A stretch of 64,000 nt of DNA from Betaproteobacteria bacterium (lineage in GTDB: Bacteria; Pseudomonadota; Gammaproteobacteria; Burkholderiales; Casimicrobiaceae). The DNA lies in the NCBI GenBank assembly GCA_013298695.1, contig JAAFIS010000006.1, positions 166,441-230,440 of the forward strand, read 5' to 3'. Each line of letters opens with the position of its first letter. The stretch's first letter is position 1. A program made the translations under genes and the position numbers. This document shows, in pieces, positions 16,973 to 24,195 of the stretch. Below the pieces are notes generated by a model. It had not been told where the DNA came from and made no database searches. It was given only the letters and a program-made list of their open reading frames with translations.

Positions 16973-17515
16973 ATGAGTTTGCTTAATTCAGTACTTGGCG
17001 CTGTGCTTTCAAAGGGCATGGGCGGTGGCGGTGGTCAACAAGATATCGTGAGTAGCGTGCTGGGCGGGCTGCTACAGCAAGGCGGTGGCGCGGGCGGCTT
17101 GCTCGATGCGTTTCGTAAAGCCGGTTTCGGTCAACATGCCGATTCGTGGCAGGGCACGGGACAGAACATGCCGATTGACGGCGCTGACATTATGAAAGTG
17201 CTCGGCGGGATGATCGGCGGCGGCGCAGCGGCACCCCAGCAAGGTGGTGGCGGTTTGGGCGGCATGCTCGGTGGTTTGCTCGGCGGCGGTGCAGCGCAGC
17301 AAGCGCAAGGCGCGGCAGGTGCGATGGGCGGCATGGGCGGATTGGAGCAAATCCTCGCACAAACAGGGATGAGCCAAGATCAGCTCGGCGGCTTGCTCTC
17401 AAAAGCACTGCCCGACGTGTTGAGCGGCATGACACCGAACGGGCAGGTTGAAAATCACTCCGATGACATGATGCAAAACGTACTCGGTAGCATTCTCGGT
17501 AAGCTCGGTAAATAA
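16973..17515 (+). CDS. YidB/DUF937 family protein
   Basis: 180 residues from the ATG at 16973, preceded by a good AGAGGAG ribosome-binding site; the open frame from 16919 is too long. It begins MSLLNSVLGAVLSKGMGGGG, then a series of Gly/Gln-rich low-complexity stretches separated by helical segments, and ends with SKALPDVLSGMTPNGQVENH and a final LGSILGKLGK. This is the DUF937/YidB pattern (E. coli YidB). Function is unsettled. A strong intrinsic terminator follows. Confidence 0.88.
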   Translation: MSLLNSVLGAVLSKGMGGGGGQQDIVSSVLGGLLQQGGGAGGLLDAFRKAGFGQHADSWQGTGQNMPIDGADIMKVLGGMIGGGAAAPQQGGGGLGGMLGGLLGGGAAQQAQGAAGAMGGMGGLEQILAQTGMSQDQLGGLLSKALPDVLSGMTPNGQVENHSDDMMQNVLGSILGKLGK

Positions 17516-17541
17516 ACTGCGTAAGCGCGCACCGTAAAATC

Positions 17542-17572
17542 AAAAGGCGACTCCGGTCGCCTTTTATTTTTT
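17542..17572 (+). terminator. Intrinsic terminator after the YidB-like gene
   Basis: AAAAGGCGAC-TCCG-GTCGCCTTTT forms a perfect 10-bp stem with a 4-nt loop, followed by a T-rich run (TTTTATTTTTT). It separates the YidB-like gene from uppP, whose start is 13 bp further on. Confidence 0.9.
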
Positions 17573-17584
17573 CTGGGGCTGGGT

Positions 17585-18421
17585 TTGAATTTATTTGACG
17601 CAACGATTCTTGGCATCGTCGAAGGCATTACCGAATTTCTGCCAATTTCTTCGACCGGACATCTGATCGTTGCCGCATCCTTGCTAGGGGTACATGCTGA
17701 AGCGAAAGTGAAAACGTTCGAAATCGCGATTCAAATCGGCGCGATTTTCGCGGTCATTTGGGCGTATCGCGTTCGCTTCAACGGAGCGATCAAAGGTGTA
17801 ACTCGCGTTGATAACGCACAGCGACTGTTTATTAATCTATTCGTCGCGTTCCTACCGATCGCGATATTGGGTTTGCTCTTTTCGAAGCAGATCAAGTTCT
17901 ATCTGTTCAACGCGTACGGCGTCGCCGCCGCTTCGATCATTGGTGCGCTGGTTATTTTCTGGGTTGAGCGACCTTCGCGCCGGGTGGACCGCGCGGTGGA
18001 CGCTCGTGTGCGCGACGTCGACAATATGACCACACTGGATGCGCTCAAAGTGGGCTTTGCGCAATGCTTCGGTTTGATCCCCGGAATGTCACGCTCGGGC
18101 TCGGCGCTCATCGGTGGCATGTTATTCGGACTATCGCGAAACGTTGCCACTGAGTTTTCGTTTTTTCTAGGCGTCCCGACGCTTGCAGCGGCAAGCCTTT
18201 ATTCGCTTTGGAAAGATCGCGGGTTGTTGTCGATCAACGACGTCCCGCACTTCGCAATCGGGCTCATAGTTTCATTTGTTGTCGCGCTTGTGGTAATTCG
18301 ATGGTTGATTCGATTTGTCGCGACAAACACGCTGGTTGTGTTTGCGTGGTATCGCGTCGCGTTTGGCGCGTTCATACTTGCGAGTGGATATTTTGGTTGG
18401 ATCAACTGGTCGCCCGCGTAA
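17585..18421 (+). CDS. uppP: Undecaprenyl-diphosphatase
   Basis: 278 residues starting at a TTG (17585); no ATG or GTG fits the conserved N-terminus NLFDATILGIVEGITEFLP. Signature motifs are EGITEFLPISSTGHL and GMSRSGSALIGG, with about eight membrane spans. It removes phosphate from undecaprenyl pyrophosphate to recycle the peptidoglycan lipid carrier in the inner membrane. The terminator just upstream means it needs its own promoter, or read-through. Confidence 0.95.
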   Translation: MNLFDATILGIVEGITEFLPISSTGHLIVAASLLGVHAEAKVKTFEIAIQIGAIFAVIWAYRVRFNGAIKGVTRVDNAQRLFINLFVAFLPIAILGLLFSKQIKFYLFNAYGVAAASIIGALVIFWVERPSRRVDRAVDARVRDVDNMTTLDALKVGFAQCFGLIPGMSRSGSALIGGMLFGLSRNVATEFSFFLGVPTLAAASLYSLWKDRGLLSINDVPHFAIGLIVSFVVALVVIRWLIRFVATNTLVVFAWYRVAFGAFILASGYFGWINWSPA

Positions 18422-18431
18422 TCGCTATGTA

Positions 18432-18508
18432 GGCGCGGGCTTGACCGCGCTTCGGCGTGATGGAGTTATGGCGCTTCGACGCTAGGTGTGCGCGGTCAAG
18501 CCCGCGCC
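18432..18508. repeat. REPIN-like inverted pair (GGCGCGGGCTTGACCGCGC)
   Basis: GGCGCGGGCTTGACCGCGC (18432-18450) and its exact complement (18490-18508) are separated by 39 bp. Each arm is itself a short imperfect hairpin. The outer flanks GTA and ACAAC resemble those of the pairs at 20855-20919 and 40084-40154, so these look like members of one REP class. It lies between uppP and chrA, whose 3' ends converge, and may also act as a terminator. Confidence 0.8.
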
Positions 18509-18543
18509 CACAACTCCGCGCGTTCGCTATAAAAATCTGCGGT

Positions 18544-19884
18544 TCAAGCTCCCGCAAATTTCGCAACGACGCCAATCACCGCACACACCGCAATCGTTTC
18601 AATCACGCCGCGCTTGAACTTTACAAGCGCAATAAGCGCTACAGTCGCGAGTACTACAGCAAACACATCGAGGCGTTCGTTCATGCCTTTTGGCCAAAAC
18701 GTGTGTTGCGCGAAGAACACCGCGAGTGAAGCGATCACGCCGACCACTGCCGCCGTAATTCCGGTGAGCGGCGTTTGCAGTTTGAGCGATTGGCGCGTGC
18801 TCTCAATGAACGGTGCGCCTGCAAAAATCATCATGAAGCTCGGCAAGAACGTATAGAACGTAACGACACTTGCTGCAAGCAATCCGCTCGCGAGTGCGGA
18901 ACTTGCGACCGCCTCTTTCACGCCGCCAAGGTAGCCGACGAACGTCAAAATCAAAATGAGCGGCCCGGGCGTTGTTTCGCCGAGCGCGAGTCCGTCCATC
19001 ATTTGTGCGGTGGTGAGCCATTGAAATTTTTCAACGCTCGCTTGCGTCACGTAAGGCAACACGGCGTACGCACCGCCGAATGTGACAAGCGCCGCTTGCG
19101 AGAAAAATTGCGCCATATTTTTGAGCGCATCGTTCGGCAGTGCGAGATACACGAGCAGCGCAACCGCAAGGAATACAGCGATTAATGCGAGGGAACGCGG
19201 CAGCGAAAACTTCGCGTGCGCTGGCGTTGGCGTGTCATCGTCGATCATCGCCTTGGCATGCTCGCTCGTTTTCGCGCTTGGGTGTCCGCCCGCAATCCAA
19301 TCGGGATGTAATTTGCCAACGACCCAACCCGCAACCGCTGCACCGAGGACCACCCACGGAAAACCAATTTTCAACACCGCCACCGCGATGAATGCAGCGA
19401 CTGCAATCACCCACCACAGCGCATGATGAAGTGATTTGCTCGCTATGCGATACACCGCGAAGGCGACGATGGCGACAACCGCGGGCTTGATGCCCCACAA
19501 TATCGATTGCATGAAAGTCGAGTTTCCAAACGTGACATACACCCACGCTAGCGCCATCATCAGGAGCGCGCCGGGCAACACGAAGAGCGCGCCCGCAATG
19601 AAGCCGCCGATTTTTTTGTGCATCAACCAACCGATGTAGGTGGCAAGTTGCTGCGCTTCGGGGCCAGGCAGCAGCATGCAATAGTTAAGCGCATGCAAAA
19701 AGCGTTTCTCTGAAATCCAGCGGCGGCGCTCCACGAGCTCTTGTCGCATGATCGCGATTTGTCCTGCGGGGCCACCAAAGGAAATCAATCCAAGTTTGAA
19801 CCAAAAACGCGTCGCATCGCCCAATAATATTGGGCGATCACCAATTTTTTCTATATTTTCGATATGATCAATTTTATCAATCAT
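18544..19884 (-). CDS. chrA: Chromate transporter
   Basis: 446 residues, two homologous CHR halves: RFWFKLGLISFGGPAGQIAIM in the first and MAQFFSQAALVTFGGAYAVLP in the second, each with several membrane spans, as in long-chain ChrA. It exports chromate from the cytoplasm. The start ATG overlaps the stop of the upstream ChrB-like gene (ATGA). The first 25 residues (MIDKIDHIENIEKIGDRPI) are unlike typical ChrA N-termini and partly encoded by a 19-bp palindrome (19818-19836), so the native start may have been lost or extended. Confidence 0.95.
   Translation of the reverse strand: MIDKIDHIENIEKIGDRPILLGDATRFWFKLGLISFGGPAGQIAIMRQELVERRRWISEKRFLHALNYCMLLPGPEAQQLATYIGWLMHKKIGGFIAGALFVLPGALLMMALAWVYVTFGNSTFMQSILWGIKPAVVAIVAFAVYRIASKSLHHALWWVIAVAAFIAVAVLKIGFPWVVLGAAVAGWVVGKLHPDWIAGGHPSAKTSEHAKAMIDDDTPTPAHAKFSLPRSLALIAVFLAVALLVYLALPNDALKNMAQFFSQAALVTFGGAYAVLPYVTQASVEKFQWLTTAQMMDGLALGETTPGPLILILTFVGYLGGVKEAVASSALASGLLAASVVTFYTFLPSFMMIFAGAPFIESTRQSLKLQTPLTGITAAVVGVIASLAVFFAQHTFWPKGMNERLDVFAVVLATVALIALVKFKRGVIETIAVCAVIGVVAKFAGA
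19818..19836. repeat. 19-bp palindrome CGCCC-N9-GGGCG (copy 2, inside chrA)
   Basis: CGCCCAATAATATTGGGCG within the perfect 23-bp hairpin ATCGCCCAAT-AAT-ATTGGGCGAT (19816-19838). On the reverse strand it encodes DRPILLGD near the start of ChrA. Confidence 0.85.
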
Positions 19885-20729
19885 TGCCCAATATCCTTGG
19901 GCGACCAGTTATGGCGTTCGACACTTTTATTTTCCACAGAAATCGCCCATTCGTAGAGCACATCATAGACGGGCATCATCGCGTCGAGCATCGCGTGATC
20001 GTCAGCAATCATGCGCGAATAGCCGAGCGAAATCGCGAGTAATCCCGCAGCGTGCGGCGATTGTTCGAGCGTGTCGGTATCCGCAGCGCGTACGATGTTT
20101 GCAATGCGATTGAGCGCTGGCGAATCGATCTCAAACGCCTTTATGAACGCATCGAATGAACAACGCGCCTCATCATGTTCGAGCGGTGCGCCCGGAATGT
20201 CATACGCCACCGCATTGTTCGCTGTCGCGATCGCAAACACGTCCGCTTTCGGCACATAGAAAAACTGCGCGCGCGGATCGATGAAGCGACGGATCAACCA
20301 CGGGCAGGCAATGCGATCAATCTTCGGACGTTCGCGCGTAACCCAACGCGACACACGCTCGCCATCAACGCCGAGATCCGGGCGTTTTTTAACGAGCGGC
20401 AAACCCGCTGCTTGCCAATCGCGCAAACCGCCTTCGAGATACGCTGCGTTAATGTTGGCGTTCTCACTCGCGAGTAAACCTGCGCCGTTGATGCCGACCT
20501 CTGCGCCCTTCACACAGTAGGCGACCGCGCGCGTGGCCTGCGCGAGCTCTGCAGGTTTCGGCGCACCGGACACATAGTCCCAGCGAATCGCGCCGGGCAA
20601 CAAGTAATCGCTTTCGGCAAAGGCTTCGGCTTTACGAACGTCAACGAGCAGCGGCGCAGCGCGCGTGCCCACGGTTGCAGCGAGTGCGGCAGGAGAAATA
20701 GAAGCAACAGGAGAAGTAACGGTGTCCAT
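19881..20729 (-). CDS. Rhodanese / ChrB-type chromate resistance fusion protein
   Basis: 282 residues. Residues 1-112 form a rhodanese domain with cysteine C72 in VAYCVKGAEVG and LVDVRKAEAFAESDYL. Residues 120-282 form the ChrB C-terminal domain (KIDRIACPWLIRRFIDPRAQ, then DEARCSFDAFIKAF and ISLGYSRMIADD). ChrB-type proteins regulate or assist chromate resistance. The stop overlaps the chrA start by ATGA, giving a translationally coupled operon. The last eight codons (WSPKDIGQ) are built from a 19-bp palindrome. Confidence 0.9.
   Translation of the reverse strand: MDTVTSPVASISPAALAATVGTRAAPLLVDVRKAEAFAESDYLLPGAIRWDYVSGAPKPAELAQATRAVAYCVKGAEVGINGAGLLASENANINAAYLEGGLRDWQAAGLPLVKKRPDLGVDGERVSRWVTRERPKIDRIACPWLIRRFIDPRAQFFYVPKADVFAIATANNAVAYDIPGAPLEHDEARCSFDAFIKAFEIDSPALNRIANIVRAADTDTLEQSPHAAGLLAISLGYSRMIADDHAMLDAMMPVYDVLYEWAISVENKSVERHNWSPKDIGQ
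19885..19903. repeat. 19-bp palindrome (copy 3, at the chrB/chrA junction)
   Basis: TGCCCAATATCCTTGGGCG, same 19-nt length and arms as the other copies with one arm base changed. It directly abuts the ATGA where the ChrB-like stop and the chrA start overlap, and lies only 48 bp from copy 2. Confidence 0.75.
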
Positions 20730-20854
20730 AGGAACCTTTCAAATGAAAGTGTTGCAGATTGGACGAGACACCGTCAGAACGACACGGGCGTTGCCGCATC
20801 GTTAGTGGGTTCTGCTAACGACCCACGAGTGGATCATACATTAACTAATTTGCA

Positions 20855-20919
20855 GGAGCGGCTCTGCCGCGAAAAAACGTTTGCTTCTATGTAACGATTG
20901 ATCGCGGGAGAGCCGCCCC
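20855..20919. repeat. REPIN-like inverted pair (GGAGCGGCTCTGCCGCG)
   Basis: GGAGCGGCTCTGCCGCG (20855-20871) and CGCGGGAGAGCCGCCCC (20903-20919) are inverted with two mismatches and a 31-bp spacer. The unit is the same type as GTAGGAGCGGCTTCGCCGCGA found inside the ABC ATPase gene at 25144. Just upstream (20800-20826) two overlapping small hairpins, CGTTAG/CTAACG and GTGGGT/ACCCAC, precede the chrB-chrA operon. Confidence 0.75.
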
Positions 20920-20928
20920 CACAACAGG

Positions 20929-21909
20929 TTAGCGAGCTGCGCCTACGGCAGTCGCGGTTGACTGCGACGTCGGCGTGACGCTTTTCACCCCAAACACAAT
21001 CCCCACCGTTGCGAGAATCAATCCGACAATGAGATTCCAATGCAGCGGCTCCCCCAGAAACGCCACTGCACCGATTGCGGAAAGTGGCGGTGTGACTGAG
21101 GTAATCATCGTTGAGCGAACAGGGCCGAAGTGTTCCACCATCTTCACGAACGTGATGCCTGAAATCACTACCGAGAGAATCCCTTGCAGGAAACCTTGCA
21201 ACAGAATTTCGCTCCACGGCGCGGCGAAGAGTTGAGTGTGGATCGTGCGCGTGAAGGCGAGCACGCCATACACGGGCACGTAAGTGACGAGCGCAAACAC
21301 CGAGACCGCAATCGTTGCTTGAATAGCGCCGAGCGCGTATTTGCGAGCGAGCATCGTGTACGTGCCCCAGCAAAAACTTGCGCATAGAAAGAGCACGTCG
21401 CCTTTCCACGTGTCACCTGTACCCAAGCTTTTTGCAACGCTCATGCCGCCAACGAGAAGTGCAGCGCAGGCGATCAATGCGAGGCCAACGCCACGCCTGG
21501 GTGTGATCGGCGTGTTCAAAAAGATGAACGCAAGCATCGCCGTCCAAAGCGGAAGCATGCCGGGCATCAACACCGATGCGTGTGCAGCTGGCGCATAGAA
21601 AAATCCGCTGTACGCAAAGCACGAATAACCGATGCCTGCGAACACGCCGATGATCGCGGAAGTCTTGAACGACAGCGGCGACACGCCTAGCCAAGTTTGC
21701 GCCTTCGGATTCTTTTTCTTTTCTTCACGCACCCACCAAATGCCCCACGGCACGAGCACGAGCGCCGCCGCGATGAAGCGCACGAAACCGATATCAAACG
21801 GCGTCAAAGTTTTGTGCGCCATCGCGCGGGCGACGATGATGAAGCTCACCCAGATAGAGACGGTGATGATTGCGTAGAAAGCGCCGATGGTTTGCTTGGG
21901 AGTCGCCAT
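20929..21909 (-). CDS. EamA/DMT family transporter
   Basis: 326 residues from the ATG at 21907-21909; a TTG two codons upstream is also possible. Ten hydrophobic spans arranged as two EamA halves: FYAIITVSIWVSFIIVARAM, and the second half starting WKGDVLFLCASFCWGTYTML, ending with PLHWNLIVGLILATVGIVFG. Inner-membrane metabolite exporter or importer; substrate unknown. Divergent from a second EamA gene at 22033. Confidence 0.9.
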   Translation of the reverse strand: MATPKQTIGAFYAIITVSIWVSFIIVARAMAHKTLTPFDIGFVRFIAAALVLVPWGIWWVREEKKKNPKAQTWLGVSPLSFKTSAIIGVFAGIGYSCFAYSGFFYAPAAHASVLMPGMLPLWTAMLAFIFLNTPITPRRGVGLALIACAALLVGGMSVAKSLGTGDTWKGDVLFLCASFCWGTYTMLARKYALGAIQATIAVSVFALVTYVPVYGVLAFTRTIHTQLFAAPWSEILLQGFLQGILSVVISGITFVKMVEHFGPVRSTMITSVTPPLSAIGAVAFLGEPLHWNLIVGLILATVGIVFGVKSVTPTSQSTATAVGAAR

Positions 21910-22032
21910 CCTCAAATTATCGTTGCTCGATCTATTGATCCGGTCTGAGCAATTCGCGGGCTTGGCTGCGTTTTCATCGTGCTTACGTCTTACACGCGCG
22001 TCAACACTTATCCCCGCTCATACAATCGATGC

Positions 22033-22935
22033 GTGAACAAACTTTCCGTCGGCGCATGGTTTGCCATCATCGCGCAATTTGGCTTTGGTGCCAAAGCTAT
22101 TTTTATCAAGCTAGCCTACGCCGCGCATCCCGCGCTCGATGCGGTTACGCTGCTCGCGCTGCGCATGATTTTCTCGCTGCCGCTGTTTCTGCTTATGGCA
22201 TGGTGGGCGCGGCGTTCGAGTAAAGAAACAGCTGCACCCGTTTCGAAATCGGATTGGTGGCTGCTAATTTTTCTCGCATTGATTGGCTATTACCTTTCGA
22301 GTTTTCTCGATTTTTGGGGATTGCAGTACATCAGTGCCGCGCTGGAGCGATTGATTTTGTTCACGAATCCAACGTTTGTCGTGTTGCTCTCGGCGATGTT
22401 TCTTTCGGTTCGCATCACGCGTCGCGTCGCAATAGCGCTCTTTGTGAGCTACGCGGGTTTAGTGCTCGCGTATTGGCACGATTTGCGAATCACCGACGAC
22501 ACAAGCGCACTGGTAAAGGGCACGTTGCTCGTGTTGGGTGCGGCGTTGACATACGCCGTATATCTGCTCAAAGGTGGCCAGATCACGAAGCGCATCGGCT
22601 CTACGAAGTTCACCGCGTACATGATGTTGATCGCCACCGTGTTCGTGCTGGCGCAATTCTTCGCGATACGACCGCTTATCGCGCTCGATTTACCGATGCA
22701 AATTTATGTGTACGCGGTGTGTCTCGCTGTGTTTTCAACGGCCGCACCGGTGTGGATGATGGCCGAAGCGCTCAAACGATTGGGCGCAAATGATGCATCC
22801 ATGATCGGCTCGGTTGGGCCGATTGTGACGATCGGACTTGGCGTGGTGTTCCTTGGTGAAAGCGTGTCGCTGCTGCAGATGATTGGCGCGAGCTTGGTGT
22901 TGCTCGGCGTATCTTTGATCTCATTAAAACGCTAG
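22033..22935 (+). CDS. EamA/DMT family transporter
   Basis: 300 residues from the GTG at 22033 (VNKLSVGAWFAIIAQFGFGA); the frame opens at another GTG at 21979, but the added residues are polar and atypical. Two EamA halves: AIFIKLAYAAHPALDAVTLL, DFWGLQYISAALERLILFTNP, and second half GTLLVLGAALTYAVYLL ending SLLQMIGASLVLLGVSLI. Ten predicted spans. Not closely similar to the divergent EamA neighbour, so the pair is probably not a recent duplication. Substrate unknown. Confidence 0.88.
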   Translation: MNKLSVGAWFAIIAQFGFGAKAIFIKLAYAAHPALDAVTLLALRMIFSLPLFLLMAWWARRSSKETAAPVSKSDWWLLIFLALIGYYLSSFLDFWGLQYISAALERLILFTNPTFVVLLSAMFLSVRITRRVAIALFVSYAGLVLAYWHDLRITDDTSALVKGTLLVLGAALTYAVYLLKGGQITKRIGSTKFTAYMMLIATVFVLAQFFAIRPLIALDLPMQIYVYAVCLAVFSTAAPVWMMAEALKRLGANDASMIGSVGPIVTIGLGVVFLGESVSLLQMIGASLVLLGVSLISLKR

Positions 22936-22951
22936 TAACTTATTCCTCGAT

Positions 22952-22970
22952 CGCCCGCTGCAATAGGGCG
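22952..22970. repeat. 19-bp palindrome CGCCC-N9-GGGCG (copy 4)
   Basis: CGCCCGCTGCAATAGGGCG just after the stop of the second EamA gene. Its centre resembles the copy at 45612 (CTGCTCAATTA) more than the AAT-rich copies, suggesting two subtypes. Confidence 0.65.
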
Positions 22971-23017
22971 GCAAGAGCTTATTTGTCATTTATCGTTAAC
23001 TTACTTTAAATTGATAA

Positions 23018-23034
23018 CGCCCAATTAAATGGCG
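23018..23034. repeat. Shortened palindrome CGCCCAATTAAATGGCG (copy 5)
   Basis: Shares CGCCCAATTAAAT with the copy in recG (54121) but lacks two bases of the right arm. Lies 48 bp after copy 4, in the intergenic region before the BMP receptor gene. Confidence 0.55.
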
Positions 23035-23045
23035 CGGCGGTCATT

Positions 23046-23061
23046 ATAGCTATATAACTAT
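23046..23061. promoter_or_regulatory. AT-rich dyad upstream of the BMP-ABC cluster
   Basis: ATAGCTATATAACTAT is a 16-bp near-palindrome (one mismatched pair) 92 bp upstream of the BMP receptor start, in the most AT-rich part of the gap. It may be an operator overlapping a promoter. No regulator gene is adjacent. Confidence 0.3.
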
Positions 23062-23153
23062 GATTATCACACGTCGCGTGGAATCCTTCTTGCGTCAGAA
23101 TCGTGATTGAGAACTAGCTTTCTTTTATTCGTCACTTTTCAGGAGATCACACC

Positions 23154-24146
23154 ATGAAACGTCGTTCACTGTTGGGCGCAGCGGCTGCACTTTGCGCCGC
23201 GCTATCCGTCTCGCTTCCCGCTTTCGCGCAAACCAAAATCAAAGTCGCCGCGATTTACACCGTACCCGTTGAACAGCAATGGGTGTCGCGTATTCACAAG
23301 GCGTTGAACGCAGCAAAAGATCGCGGTGAAATCGAATACGTGTTCAGCGAAAAAGTTGCGAACGCGGATTACGAGCGTGTCATGCGCGAGTATGCAGAGA
23401 AAGGCAATACCTTTATCGTCGGCGAATCGTTCGCTGTCGAAGCCGCTGCGCGCAAAGTTGCGAAACAGTATCCAAAGATTTCGTTCCTCATGGGGTCAAG
23501 TGGCAAACCGCAAGCACCGAACTTCAGTGTGTTTGATAACTACATTCAGGAGCCCGCGTACCTCTCGGGCATGATTGCAGGTGCGATGACTAAATCAAAC
23601 AAGATCGGGATGGTCGGCGGCTATCCAATTCCTGAGGTCAATCGTTTGATGCACGGCTTCATGGCGGGTGCAAAGGAAACCAATCCGAAGGTTGAGTTCT
23701 ACGTCACCTTCATCGGTTCGTGGTTTGATCCACCGAAAGCAAAAGAAGCCGCGCTCGCGCAAATCGCGAAAGGCGCAGATGTGATGTACGCAGAACGCTT
23801 TGGTGTGTCTGACGCAGCAAAAGAAAAAGGCGTGCTCGCGATTGGCAACGTCATCAACACGCAAAAAGACTATCCCGACACGGTCGTCGCATCAGCGCTC
23901 TGGAACATGGAGCCAACAATTGATACCGCGCTCAAGGCAGTGAAAGCGGGCACATTCAAAGCTGAAGACTATGGCCACTATTCAATGATGAAACACAAGG
24001 GCTCGGAGCTCGCGCCGCTCGGCACGTTCGAAGCTAAAGTGCCGGCGAACATCAAGAAAGCTGTAGCGGATAAACAAGCTGCAATTCTTTCGGGCAAGTT
24101 CACTGTAAAAGTGAACGACGCAGAACCGAAGAGCACGGCGAAGTAA
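23154..24146 (+). CDS. BMP family ABC transporter substrate-binding protein
   Basis: 330 residues with a cleavable signal peptide (RRSLLGAAAALCAALSVSLPAFAQ) and a strong AGGAG ribosome-binding site. The BMP/PnrA fold shows KIKVAAIYTVPVEQQWVSRI, YAEKGNTFIVGESFAVEAA, QEPAYLSGMIAGAMTKSNKIG and the GSWFDPPKAKEAAL region. The family captures nucleosides or nucleobases in the periplasm. It heads the ABC cluster that ends with a cytosine-deaminase-like gene and upp. A terminator-like hairpin separates it from the ATPase gene. Confidence 0.93.
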   Translation: MKRRSLLGAAAALCAALSVSLPAFAQTKIKVAAIYTVPVEQQWVSRIHKALNAAKDRGEIEYVFSEKVANADYERVMREYAEKGNTFIVGESFAVEAAARKVAKQYPKISFLMGSSGKPQAPNFSVFDNYIQEPAYLSGMIAGAMTKSNKIGMVGGYPIPEVNRLMHGFMAGAKETNPKVEFYVTFIGSWFDPPKAKEAALAQIAKGADVMYAERFGVSDAAKEKGVLAIGNVINTQKDYPDTVVASALWNMEPTIDTALKAVKAGTFKAEDYGHYSMMKHKGSELAPLGTFEAKVPANIKKAVADKQAAILSGKFTVKVNDAEPKSTAK

Positions 24147-24161
24147 GCACTAAAGCAACTG

Positions 24162-24192
24162 AAAGAGGGCGGGATAATCTCGCCCTCTTTTT
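24162..24192 (+). terminator. Intercistronic hairpin after the BMP receptor gene
   Basis: AAAGAGGGCG and CGCCCTCTTT form a perfect 10-bp stem with a 9-nt loop, running into five Ts. It ends 3 bp before the ABC ATPase start codon. It likely lets the abundant receptor be made in excess over the ATPase and permeases by partial termination or by protecting the upstream mRNA. Confidence 0.85.
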
Positions 24193-24195
24193 GCA

